A stretch of 53,590 nt of DNA from Nocardioides sp. URHA0020. GTDB taxonomy: Bacteria; Actinomycetota; Actinomycetes; Propionibacteriales; Nocardioidaceae. The notes under the pieces were generated by a model. That model saw nothing but the letters and a program-made list of their open reading frames with translations. It did not search any database and was not told where the DNA came from. Each line of letters starts with the position of its first letter. Position 1 is the first letter of the stretch. The translations under genes and the position numbers were made by a program. This document shows positions 17,635 to 25,035 of the stretch, one piece after another. The stretch spans positions 377,577 to 431,166 of the forward strand of contig NZ_KK211168.1 in NCBI RefSeq assembly GCF_000620705.1, read 5' to 3'.

Positions 17635-17683
17635 CGGCCTACGCGGGCGGCGTGCCGACCAACCGCTCGCACCGCCCGCCACG

Positions 17684-17809
17684 GTGACGCCCGTGCTGGA
17701 GTACCCGGACGTGCGCGGAGCGGTCGACCGGCTGGCCGCGGCGTTCGGCTTCCAGGAGCGCGATGTCGCGCCCGAGGAACGGGGCGGCACCACGGTCGCA
17801 CCGTGGTGA
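17684..17809 (+). pseudogene. Remnant of a VOC/glyoxalase-type protein
   Basis: A 41-codon open stretch from GTG encodes VTPVLEYPDVRGAVDRLAAA, then FGFQER. This closely resembles the first strand-helix unit of VOC-superfamily proteins, which are normally 120 residues or more. It stops at 17809 and the next gene begins 9 bp later, so the remainder is missing. A deletion during insertion of the epimerase/ArsR cassette is a plausible cause. Confidence 0.6.
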
Positions 17810-17818
17810 CCGAGGTCG

Positions 17819-18661
17819 TCAGCCTCGCCCGGTCGGCTCCAGGACGCCCGCACGGGTCGGAGCCCAGCCGAGGCCCCGCGCCTTGGCACCGTCGGCCTGC
17901 TGGTCGAGCAGCAGCGCCTCGGTGAGGGGTGCACCCAGGCGCTCCGCGGTGGCGTCGTTGCTCTCCGGGCGGACCCCGACCCCGGCGGACTCCGCGATCT
18001 GGCGCACCGTCGGGCTGTCACCCGAGACGGCCAGGACGTGACCGGCCGGCGCGTCCAGGCCCAGCAGCACCACGTAGAGCGCGGCCACGTCGTCGACGTG
18101 CACCGTCGTCCAGTGCTGCGAGCCGTCGCCGACGAGCAGGACGCGGCCCTCCTCGTCGCGTCCGCCGAGGAGCAGCTGGGTCAGTCCGGCCCCACGTCCG
18201 TAGACGATCCCGGGCGCCGGGACGGTGACGGCGACCGACGACTCGAGCAGCCGTCGCTCGATGCCGACCCGCCACGACGTCATCGCCGGAGGGGCGTACG
18301 GCGAGGTCTCGACCAGCGAGTCACCGCTCCCCCACAGCCAGACCCCGCTGGTGTGCAGGTAGGGCTTGGCCGTGCCGCCGAAGGCGTCGATCACGGCGGT
18401 GGCGACGGCCGCGTCGAAGTCGGCGCTCGTGGCGTCACTGGGCGAGGCGGCGTGGATCGCGGCATCCGCGGTCGCGAGCTGCTCGCCGAACCACCCGGCG
18501 TCGGTGACGTCACCCAGCACCGCGCTCGCGCCCGCCTGCTCGACCTGACCCACCGCCTCGGGGCGGCGTACCGGAGCGACGACGGAGTGACCCGCGTCGC
18601 GCAGGGCGGTGAGCACGGCCGAGCCGATGTAGCCGGTGGCGCCGGTGAGAAGGACCTTCAT
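17819..18661 (-). CDS. NAD-dependent epimerase/dehydratase family protein
   Basis: 280-aa extended-SDR protein. N-terminal NAD(P) motif MKVLLTGATGYIGSAVL, then VLGDVTD and HTSGVWLWG in the place of the catalytic Ser region. A Y-x3-K pair is not evident: SPYAPPAMTSWRVGIER has Tyr but no Lys at +4. It may therefore be an atypical reductase or an NADPH-sensor-like protein. Divergent from an ArsR-type regulator, with three matching operators between them, so it is the likely target of that regulator. Confidence 0.82.
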   Translation of the reverse strand: MKVLLTGATGYIGSAVLTALRDAGHSVVAPVRRPEAVGQVEQAGASAVLGDVTDAGWFGEQLATADAAIHAASPSDATSADFDAAVATAVIDAFGGTAKPYLHTSGVWLWGSGDSLVETSPYAPPAMTSWRVGIERRLLESSVAVTVPAPGIVYGRGAGLTQLLLGGRDEEGRVLLVGDGSQHWTTVHVDDVAALYVVLLGLDAPAGHVLAVSGDSPTVRQIAESAGVGVRPESNDATAERLGAPLTEALLLDQQADGAKARGLGWAPTRAGVLEPTGRG

Positions 18662-18688
18662 CTGTTGCTCCTGGAGTCGGGTGGCTGT

Positions 18689-18757
18689 AGTACGACGTCC
18701 GTCGTACTAAGACCGCCAACGTACTACGACAACCGTCGTTGTACGACGAGTGTCGTA
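18689..18757. promoter_or_regulatory. Three ACGAC-N4-GTCGT operators
   Basis: Sites are at 18689-18708 (AGTACGAC-N4-GTCGTACT, perfect), 18726-18739 (ACGAC-N4-GTCGT) and 18742-18757 (TACGAC-N4-GTCGTA). Centres are 34 and 17 bp apart. All lie between the divergent epimerase and ArsR-type genes, the last just before the regulator start, as expected for autorepression. Confidence 0.85.
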
Positions 18758-18768
18758 TCATGGACGTG

Positions 18769-19092
18769 ATGGCCACCACCCGCACCTTCGACCACCCCGA
18801 CCGGGAGCTCATCGCGCTGGACGCGGTGCTCTCGGCGCTCGCCGACCCGGTGCGCCGCACGATCGTGCGCCAGCTCGCCGACGGGCCGGACGCACAGGCG
18901 TGCAGCCAGTTCTCCCTGCCGGTCGGCGCGTCGACCCGCACCCACCACTTCCGGGTGCTCCGCGAGGCCGGCCTGATCGCGCAGGAGTACCACGGCACTG
19001 CCATCCTGAGCTCGCTGCGCACCGCGGACCTCGAGGCCAGGCTGCCCGGCGTCCTCGATGCGGTCCTCGCCTCCGAGCGCGCCGGCGCCTAG
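18769..19092 (+). CDS. ArsR-family transcriptional regulator
   Basis: 107-aa winged-helix protein. ALADPVRRTIVRQLADGPDAQ, then STRTHHFRVLREAGLIAQEYHGTAILSSL, gives the helix-turn-helix and wing of ArsR-type regulators. No metal-binding CxC is seen in the recognition region, so a metal sensor is unlikely. The start could also be ATG 18760; I prefer 18769, which clears the operator by 11 bp. Three palindromes immediately upstream are its probable binding sites. Confidence 0.82.
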   Translation: MATTRTFDHPDRELIALDAVLSALADPVRRTIVRQLADGPDAQACSQFSLPVGASTRTHHFRVLREAGLIAQEYHGTAILSSLRTADLEARLPGVLDAVLASERAGA

Positions 19093-19121
19093 CGGCCCGG
19101 CCGATCCCCTACGGTGCCGCT

Positions 19122-19616
19122 GTGACGAAGCTGGGGCGCCGGACGCTGCTGTGGATGATCCCGCTCAACCTCCTGCTGCTGGTGTGGGTCTGGATCGGCC
19201 GGATCGTCTTCGGCGTCGGCGGCTGGTTCTTCGTCATCTTCCTGGTGTCGGTGATCCCGGTGCTGCTGATCGGGCTGCTCGCCACGACCGTCCTGGCGTA
19301 CACCCAGCACGGGCGACCGCGCTCGCTGACACCGATGCAGGCCTGGGCCCAGGTGCTCACCTGGGTCGGGCTGCTCGGCTTCGGCGCCTTCTGCCCGGAC
19401 TTCGGCGACACCGAGGACAGCCACATCTCGCTGCTCACCCAGGTCCTCGGCGCCAGTGACGCTGTCCTGGACCTGAGCTACACGATCACGATCGCCTTCG
19501 CGGGGCTCGCGTTCGTGGCGTACGTCGTCCTGCTCGCGACGCTGATCTTCGCGCGCCGTGGGGAGACCCCGGCCGACGCGGCCTACGCCGGAGCGCCACA
19601 ATGGGTGGGTGAGTGA
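19122..19616 (+). CDS. Membrane protein of unknown function (4 TM)
   Basis: 164 aa. Four hydrophobic segments are apparent: LLWMIPLNLLLLVWVWIG, WFFVIFLVSVIPVLLIGLLA, VLTWVGLLGFGAF and FAGLAFVAYVVLLATLIFA. A short acidic loop (DFGDTEDSH) sits before the last. The GTG at 19122 is the first start after the ArsR gene; longer readings overlap that gene in another frame. It overlaps the next gene by 8 bp, so the two membrane proteins are co-translated. No family recognised. Confidence 0.72.
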   Translation: MTKLGRRTLLWMIPLNLLLLVWVWIGRIVFGVGGWFFVIFLVSVIPVLLIGLLATTVLAYTQHGRPRSLTPMQAWAQVLTWVGLLGFGAFCPDFGDTEDSHISLLTQVLGASDAVLDLSYTITIAFAGLAFVAYVVLLATLIFARRGETPADAAYAGAPQWVGE

Positions 19617-19983
19617 GACCCCGACGCCTGACCGGCCGGCGAAGAAGCGCCCTCGCCACCTGATGGACCCCGACAACCCGCGCCGCGAGGTCGTCCGCAA
19701 CACCGGCGCCGGCACCATGAGCCTCGAGCCCGTGCAGAAGTGGGTGCTGTCGGTCCTGGCCGCCACCACCATCGCGCACCTGGCCGCCGGCCTGGTGATC
19801 GCGGCGATGTACGTCGACGACGACCGCCCCAGCGCGCAGATCGGTCTCAACGTCGTGGCCGCGGCGTTCGGCGTCCTCGCCGTGCTCGCCTTCCGCGCCA
19901 TCCACCAGAAGAGGCTGCTCTCCCCCTGGCTCCTGCTCGGGCTGATCCCGCTCGTCGTCGGCCTCTGGCTGACCTTCCGCTAG
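19609..19983 (+). CDS. Small membrane protein (3 TM)
   Basis: 124 aa. A polar, basic N-terminus (residues 1-45, rich in Pro/Arg/Lys) precedes three predicted membrane helices: WVLSVLAATTIAHLAAGLVIAAMYV, IGLNVVAAAFGVLAVLAF and WLLLGLIPLVVGLWL. The GTG start overlaps the upstream membrane gene by 8 bp. No family recognised; it probably functions with the preceding gene, given the overlap. Confidence 0.7.
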   Translation: MSETPTPDRPAKKRPRHLMDPDNPRREVVRNTGAGTMSLEPVQKWVLSVLAATTIAHLAAGLVIAAMYVDDDRPSAQIGLNVVAAAFGVLAVLAFRAIHQKRLLSPWLLLGLIPLVVGLWLTFR

Positions 19984-20036
19984 AAGTCGGGACCCTCCTC
20001 GACGGAACCCGTCGCTCGTCGCGGACAGGAGTAGGT

Positions 20037-20624
20037 GTGAGCACCGAACCGGACCCACGCAGCCTGCGACGACAGATCCGAGCGGGGGACGAAGCGGCGT
20101 TCGCGGCGATGTACGCCGCGCACGTGGACGCCGTCTTCACCCTCGCCCACCGCCTGACCGGCAGCTGGTCGGCGTCGGAGGACGTGACCTCCGAGACCTT
20201 CCTGGCCGCCTGGCGCAGCCGTGGCGTCCTCGCCGACGACGACCGACCGCTGCGGCCCTGGCTCCTCGGCATCGCCGCCCGGCAGTCGATGAACGCGCGG
20301 CGCGCCGTACGGCGCCGCCTGGTCTTCCTGTCGCGACGCTCCTCGAGCGACGTCGTCGACGACTTCGCGGACGAGGCGGTCTCCCGCCTCGACGATGCGC
20401 GGACCCTCGCGCGGACCGCGGAGGCCATCGGCTCGCTGAGCCGGGGCGAGGCCGAGGTGCTGGGCCTGTGCGTCTGGTCCGGCCTCACCTACGCCGAGGC
20501 CGCGGACGCGCTCGGCGTGCCGGTCGGGACCGTCCGGTCCCGCCTCTCCCGAGCGCGGGCCAGGCTGCGCGACCTGGCCGCGCCCGACCTCCTGCCCACC
20601 CCGACCAGCGAGGCCCGACGATGA
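20037..20624 (+). CDS. ECF-type RNA polymerase sigma factor
   Basis: 195 aa. Region 2 covers AFAAMYAAHVDAVFTLAHRLTGSWSASEDVTSETFLAAWR. Region 4 covers LSRGEAEVLGLCVWSGLTYAEAADALGVPVGTVRSRLSRARARL. Both are intact. CAGGAG lies 6 nt before the GTG start. It overlaps the next gene (ATGA), a membrane-anchored protein that is the likely anti-sigma or sensor partner. This pairing, with a CU044_5270-type protein, is frequent in actinobacteria; the regulon is unknown. Confidence 0.9.
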   Translation: MSTEPDPRSLRRQIRAGDEAAFAAMYAAHVDAVFTLAHRLTGSWSASEDVTSETFLAAWRSRGVLADDDRPLRPWLLGIAARQSMNARRAVRRRLVFLSRRSSSDVVDDFADEAVSRLDDARTLARTAEAIGSLSRGEAEVLGLCVWSGLTYAEAADALGVPVGTVRSRLSRARARLRDLAAPDLLPTPTSEARR

Positions 20625-21598
20625 CCGAGACCACCGACCTCCGCACGCTCCGCGCGGCCCACCCGGCTCCCCGCACCATCGAGCTCTCCCCCGCACACCG
20701 GGCCCGGCTCGAGCAGCGCGTGCTCAGCACCATCGCCGTCCACGATCGCCGCCGGCGCCGCATGGCCACCGTGGGCACGGTCGTGCTCGTCGCCGGCTGC
20801 CTGGTCGCCGTGCTGGCCCTCGCCCTCGCCGGTCGCACCGGTCCCCGACCGCCGGCGACCACCGCGCGCGCCGTGGTCGCGGCCCCCGCGGCGGTGACCG
20901 TGCTCCACCAGGCGTCGGTCGCCGCGCTCGCGGCCCCCGCACCCGAGGTGTCCGCCGACCAGTTCGTCTACGTCCGCAGCGAGGTGATCTCCAACGAGGG
21001 ACGCTTCGGCGAGGGCGTCGAGCTCGGTCGACCGCACGAGCGCGAGATCTGGCTCGGCCAGGACCCCGGTCCCGCTGCGAGCGACAAGAGCGTGATCCGC
21101 GAGTTCGGGCAGGACTGGCCGATCACGTACGGCGGCCCGGCGCCGGCCGGCCTGCACCGACCGACGTACACCTGGCTCGCGGCGCTGCCCACCGATCCGG
21201 ACCGGCTGCTCGACCTGCTCGAGCAGCAGGTCGTCGTGGCGGACAGGCAGGACCGGGACCAGGCCGTCTTCAATCAGATCGGCGACCTCGTGCGCGAGTC
21301 GGTGCTGCCGCCCGCCACCGCGGCCGCTCTCTACGAAGCGGTCGCCCGCATCCCCGGCGTCAGGATCGATCCCGCGGCGACCGACGCGATGGGACGTGGC
21401 GGCGTCGGCGTGACCCGCGCCGACGCGGCGTACGGCACCTCCAGCACCTGGATCTTCGACCGGCACACCCACGAGCTGCTCGGCACCCGCGAGTTCCTGC
21501 GGGGCGCGGGCGGCCAGCAGGTGCTCTTCAACGCGACCGCGGTGCTGGAGCGAGCGGTCGTCGACGGCCTCGGGGAGACGACCGACTCGGCGGCGTGA
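20621..21598 (+). CDS. Membrane-anchored CU044_5270-type protein, probable sigma partner
   Basis: 325 aa. A cytosolic N-terminal roughly 45 residues (with RRRRR before the membrane) is followed by one helix (ATVGTVVLVAGCLVAVLALALA) and an outside domain of about 250 residues. The outside domain includes ADQFVYVRSEVI, REIWLGQDPG, LPTDPDRLLDLL and a C-terminal AYGTSSTWIFDRHTHELLG, the pattern of CU044_5270-family proteins. Coupled to the ECF sigma gene by a 4-bp overlap. It probably senses an envelope signal and restrains the sigma factor (inference). Confidence 0.8.
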   Translation: MTETTDLRTLRAAHPAPRTIELSPAHRARLEQRVLSTIAVHDRRRRRMATVGTVVLVAGCLVAVLALALAGRTGPRPPATTARAVVAAPAAVTVLHQASVAALAAPAPEVSADQFVYVRSEVISNEGRFGEGVELGRPHEREIWLGQDPGPAASDKSVIREFGQDWPITYGGPAPAGLHRPTYTWLAALPTDPDRLLDLLEQQVVVADRQDRDQAVFNQIGDLVRESVLPPATAAALYEAVARIPGVRIDPAATDAMGRGGVGVTRADAAYGTSSTWIFDRHTHELLGTREFLRGAGGQQVLFNATAVLERAVVDGLGETTDSAA

Positions 21599-21633
21599 GC
21601 GTGGCCCGACACCCGGCCGCCTAGGGTGGTCCC

Positions 21634-22416
21634 ATGGCTGACGACACGACACGCGACAAGGCTTCCACCCTCCTCCGCCTCCACCTGGCGCCCGAGCTGC
21701 TCACCGTGGTCAACGTGTGGGACGTGATCAGCGCCAAGGTCGTCGGTGACGTCGAGGGCACGACCGCGCTCGCGACCGCCAGCCACTCCATCGCGGCGTC
21801 GTACGGCTACCCGGACGGCGAGCACATCCCGGTCGACCTGATGCTCGAGGCCGCCGGCCGCATCGCCGCCTCCACCGACCTCCCGGTCACCGCCGACCTC
21901 GAGGGCGGGTACGGCGACCCGGCCGAGACCGTACGGCGCGCCATCGGCCTCGGCATCGTCGGCGCCAACATCGAGGACCAGATGCGACCGCTCGCCGAGG
22001 CGGCCGCCAACGTCGAGAAGATCATGAAGGTGGCCGAGGCCGAGGGCGTGGACTTCGTCCTCAACGCCCGCACCGACGCCTTCGTCAAGGGCCGCGACCG
22101 CGACCAGGCCGAGGTCCTCGCCGACGCGGTCGAGCGGGGCCGGGCCTTCCTCGACGCCGGCGCACCGGTCGTCTTCGTGCCGGCCAAGCTGGACGAGGCG
22201 CAGGTCGCGACCCTGGTCGAGGCCTACGGCCCGCAGCGGCTCACGATGATCGGCATCCCCGGCGTACCGTCCCTCGCCCGGCTCCAGGAGCTCGGCGTCG
22301 GCCGGGTCTCCTACGGCCCGATGTCGCAGAACGTCGCCCTCACCGCGCTCCAGGAGCTCGTCGAGGACGTGCACCAGGGTGGCGGCGTCCCGTCGACGAT
22401 GCGGATCCTCAACTAG
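21634..22416 (+). CDS. Isocitrate lyase/PEP mutase family protein
   Basis: 260-aa TIM barrel of the PEP-mutase/isocitrate-lyase superfamily. Family marks are VVNVWDVISAKVV (NxWD substrate motif), TADLEGGYGD (Mg-binding acidic loop) and GANIEDQM. The isocitrate-lyase KKCGH motif is not seen. Members of this subgroup cleave C-C bonds of 2-oxo or citrate-like acids (oxaloacetate decarboxylase, methylisocitrate-lyase-like). A role in handling propionyl-CoA-derived acids would fit the steroid setting, but no regulatory link is visible. Confidence 0.84.
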   Translation: MADDTTRDKASTLLRLHLAPELLTVVNVWDVISAKVVGDVEGTTALATASHSIAASYGYPDGEHIPVDLMLEAAGRIAASTDLPVTADLEGGYGDPAETVRRAIGLGIVGANIEDQMRPLAEAAANVEKIMKVAEAEGVDFVLNARTDAFVKGRDRDQAEVLADAVERGRAFLDAGAPVVFVPAKLDEAQVATLVEAYGPQRLTMIGIPGVPSLARLQELGVGRVSYGPMSQNVALTALQELVEDVHQGGGVPSTMRILN

Positions 22417-22424
22417 TCCGTGCG

Positions 22425-22487
22425 CGTCGAGACACCCGAGCTGGCTGCCAGGACGCGATCCCGACGACCAGTCCGGGTGTCTCGACG
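22425..22487. terminator. Long inverted repeat between convergent genes
   Basis: 14-bp perfect arms, CGTCGAGACACCCG at 22425-22438 and its complement at 22474-22487, separated by 35 nt. It lies between the PEP-mutase-like gene and fadA6, which converge, so a bidirectional terminator is likely. There is no T-run, as is usual in high-GC actinobacteria. Confidence 0.75.
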
Positions 22488-22489
22488 AC

Positions 22490-23653
22490 TCAGAGCCGCT
22501 CGATGATCGTCACGTTGGCCTGACCGCCGCCCTCGCACATGGTCTGCAGGCCGTAGCGACCGCCGGTGCGCTCGAGCTCGGCCAGCATCGTGGTCATCAG
22601 GCGTACGCCGGTGGCGCCGATCGGGTGCCCGAGCGCGATGCCGCCGCCGTTGACGTTCACCCGGTCGTGGCAGGCGCCCGTCTCCTTCATCCACGCGAGC
22701 ACGACGGACGCGAACGCCTCGTTGCACTCGAAGAGGTCGATGTCGTCGATCGAGAGGCCGGTGCGCGCCAGCGCGTGCTCGGTGGCGCCGATCGGACCGG
22801 TGAGCATCCAGACCGGGTCGTCGCCGCGCACCGACAGGTGGTGGATCCGGGCCCGCGGGGTGAGCCCGTGGTCCTGGACCGCCTGCTCGGAGGCGATCAG
22901 CATCGCGGCGGACGCGTCGCAGATCTGCGAGGACACCGCGGCGGTGATCCGGCCGTCGGGGGCCAGCGGCTGCAGCCCGGCCATCTTCTCCAGCGAGGTC
23001 TCGCGCGGGCACTGGTCGGTGTCGAAGACGGTGCCGTCGGGCAGCGTGACCGGTGCGATCTCGTCCGTGAACCGACCCTCGGCGATCGCGGTCCGCGCCC
23101 GCTCGTGCGACGCCAGGGCGAAGGCCTCCATGTCCTCGCGCGACACGTCCCACCGCTCCGCGATCATCTCGGCGGAGCGGAACTGGCTGACCTCCTGGTC
23201 GCCGTACCTGGCCTGCCAGCCCGGCGACTCCGCGAACGGCGTAGAGAAGCCGTACTGCTGGCCGACCAGCATCGCCGCCGAGATCGGGATCGCGCTCATG
23301 TTCTGCACCCCGCCGGCGACCACGAGGTCCTGGGTGCCGGACATGACGCCCTGAGCGGCGAAGTGGACCGCCTGCTGCGACGAGCCGCACTGGCGGTCGA
23401 TCGTCACACCGGGCACGTGGTCGGGCAGCCCGGCCACGAGCCACGCCGTGCGCGCCACGTCCCCGGCCTGCGAGCCGATCGTGTCGCAGCAGCCGAGGAT
23501 CACGTCGTCGACGGCACCCGGGTCGACACCGGTACGGCGTACCAGCGCGCTCAGCGTGTGCGCGGCCAGGTCGGCGGAGTGCACACCCGCGAGGGCTCCT
23601 CCGCGCTTGCCCACCGGGGTCCGCACGGCGTCGACGATGTAGGCCTCAGGCAT
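22490..23653 (-). CDS. fadA6: Acetyl-CoA acetyltransferase FadA6 (steroid C/D-ring thiolase)
   Basis: 387-aa thiolase with C89 (DRQCGSSQQ), H343 (IALGHPIGATG) and C373 (TMCEGGGQ) in place. FadA6 is the KstR2-regulon thiolase that cleaves the ring-opened C/D-ring beta-ketoacyl-CoA. Paralogous to FadA5 in this window, with the same residue spacing. Last gene of fadE30-ipdF-kstR2-fadA6; its start overlaps kstR2 by 8 bp. Confidence 0.9.
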   Translation of the reverse strand: MPEAYIVDAVRTPVGKRGGALAGVHSADLAAHTLSALVRRTGVDPGAVDDVILGCCDTIGSQAGDVARTAWLVAGLPDHVPGVTIDRQCGSSQQAVHFAAQGVMSGTQDLVVAGGVQNMSAIPISAAMLVGQQYGFSTPFAESPGWQARYGDQEVSQFRSAEMIAERWDVSREDMEAFALASHERARTAIAEGRFTDEIAPVTLPDGTVFDTDQCPRETSLEKMAGLQPLAPDGRITAAVSSQICDASAAMLIASEQAVQDHGLTPRARIHHLSVRGDDPVWMLTGPIGATEHALARTGLSIDDIDLFECNEAFASVVLAWMKETGACHDRVNVNGGGIALGHPIGATGVRLMTTMLAELERTGGRYGLQTMCEGGGQANVTIIERL

Positions 23654-24239
23654 GGTGGTGGATCCCTTCGAGCAGGATGGAGAGGTACTGGCGCGCGATC
23701 TCGGTGTGCGTGTGACGCCCGCCGGGGCGGTACCACGACACCGCGACCCAGACGGTGTCGCGGATGAAGCGGTAGGTGAGCTCGAGGTCCAGGTCGTCGC
23801 GCAGCACGCCGGCGTCGATGCCGCCCTGCAGCAGCGTGAGCCAGACCTCGCGGGACTGGCGGTTGCGCTCGGCGAGGTAGGAGAACCGGTCGAAGGTCAG
23901 CAGGTAGGCCGCCTCGTTCTGGAAGATCGCCACCTCGTCGCGGTGCTTGTCGATCGTCTCGAAGGAGACCACGACGGCCCGCTCGAGCTTGGCCAGTGGG
24001 TCGAGGTCACCGGCGATGATGTCCTCGTACTGGCCGAAGAGCTCGGTCTGGAAGGTCTGCAGGATCTCGTCGACCATCGACTCCTTGGAGTCGAAGTGGT
24101 GGTAGAGGCTGCCCGAGAGGATCCCCGCGGCGTCGGCGATGTCACGGACCGTGGTGTTCTTGAAGCCCTTCTCGGCGAACAGTCCGGCGGCGATCGCCAG
24201 CAGCTCCTCGCGTCGGGTCGCGCTCACGGGCTCAGGCAT
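23646..24239 (-). CDS. kstR2: TetR-family repressor KstR2
   Basis: 197 aa. The N-terminal TetR helix-turn-helix includes GFKNTTVRDIADAAGILSGSLYHHFDSKESMVDEIL, nearly matching mycobacterial KstR2. The ligand domain carries RFSYLAERNRQSREVWLTLLQGGI and YRFIRDTVWVAVSWYRPGG, also KstR2-like. KstR2 represses HIP-degradation genes and is released by HIP-CoA. Here it is a middle cistron of the operon it presumably controls, overlapping both neighbours by 8 bp, so autoregulation is built in. Confidence 0.92.
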   Translation of the reverse strand: MPEPVSATRREELLAIAAGLFAEKGFKNTTVRDIADAAGILSGSLYHHFDSKESMVDEILQTFQTELFGQYEDIIAGDLDPLAKLERAVVVSFETIDKHRDEVAIFQNEAAYLLTFDRFSYLAERNRQSREVWLTLLQGGIDAGVLRDDLDLELTYRFIRDTVWVAVSWYRPGGRHTHTEIARQYLSILLEGIHHHA

Positions 24240-25035
24240 GCTGGCTGCTCACGGAGACGACCTCGCCGGTCAGGTACGACGCGTAGTCGCTGGCCAGGAA
24301 GACCATCACGTTGGCGACCTCCCACGGCTCGGCCGCGCGACCGAACGCCTCGCGCTGCTTGAGCTCGTGCAGCAGCTCGTCGGAGGTGACCTTGGCCAGG
24401 AAGGGGTGCATCGCCAGGCTCGGCGACACCGCGTTGACCCGGATGCCGTTGGGCGCGAGGTCGAGGGCCGCACACCGGGTCAGCGCCATCACGCCGGCCT
24501 TGGCCGCGGCGTAGTGGGCCTGCCCCTCCTGCGCACGCCAGCCGATCACCGAGGCGTTGTTGACGATCACGCCCTTCGTGCCCGATGCCACCATCCGCTG
24601 CCCGGCGGCCCGGACGCAGCGGAAGGTGCCGGTCAGCGTGATGTCGAGGACCTTGAGCCACTGCTCGTCGGTCATCTCCAGGATGTTCGCGGTGCCGCCG
24701 AGCCCGGCGTTGTTGATCATGATGTCCACGCCACCGAAGTCCTCCGCCGCGTCGAGCAGCGCGGCGACCTGCGCCTCGTCGGTGACGTCGCAGACGAGCT
24801 GGCGCAACCGCTCGGCACCGAACTCACCCGCCAGCGCCTCCTCGGCCTCCGCCAGCCGGCGAGCATGGGTGTCGCTGAAGACCACCGCCCTCGCGCCCTC
24901 CTCCAGCACCCGTCGTACGACGGCCGCGCCGATGCCCGCGCCCGCCGCCGCCGTCACCACGACGACCTTGCCCGCCAGCAGGTCGTGGCCGGGCACGTAG
25001 CCGGGGATGGGCTGCTCGGGTCTGGTGGCGGTCAT
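24232..25035 (-). CDS. ipdF: SDR IpdF, 5-OH-HIC-CoA-type dehydrogenase
   Basis: 267-aa SDR: cofactor loop VVVTAAAGAGIGAAVVRR, VDIMINNAGLGG, and Y-x3-K in AHYAAAKAGVMAL. Corresponds to Rv3559c (IpdF), an NAD(P)-dependent dehydrogenase acting on HIP-derived CoA esters together with IpdC. The assignment rests on family plus position between fadE30 and kstR2. Overlaps fadE30 by four bases. Confidence 0.87.
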   Translation of the reverse strand: MTATRPEQPIPGYVPGHDLLAGKVVVVTAAAGAGIGAAVVRRVLEEGARAVVFSDTHARRLAEAEEALAGEFGAERLRQLVCDVTDEAQVAALLDAAEDFGGVDIMINNAGLGGTANILEMTDEQWLKVLDITLTGTFRCVRAAGQRMVASGTKGVIVNNASVIGWRAQEGQAHYAAAKAGVMALTRCAALDLAPNGIRVNAVSPSLAMHPFLAKVTSDELLHELKQREAFGRAAEPWEVANVMVFLASDYASYLTGEVVSVSSQHA

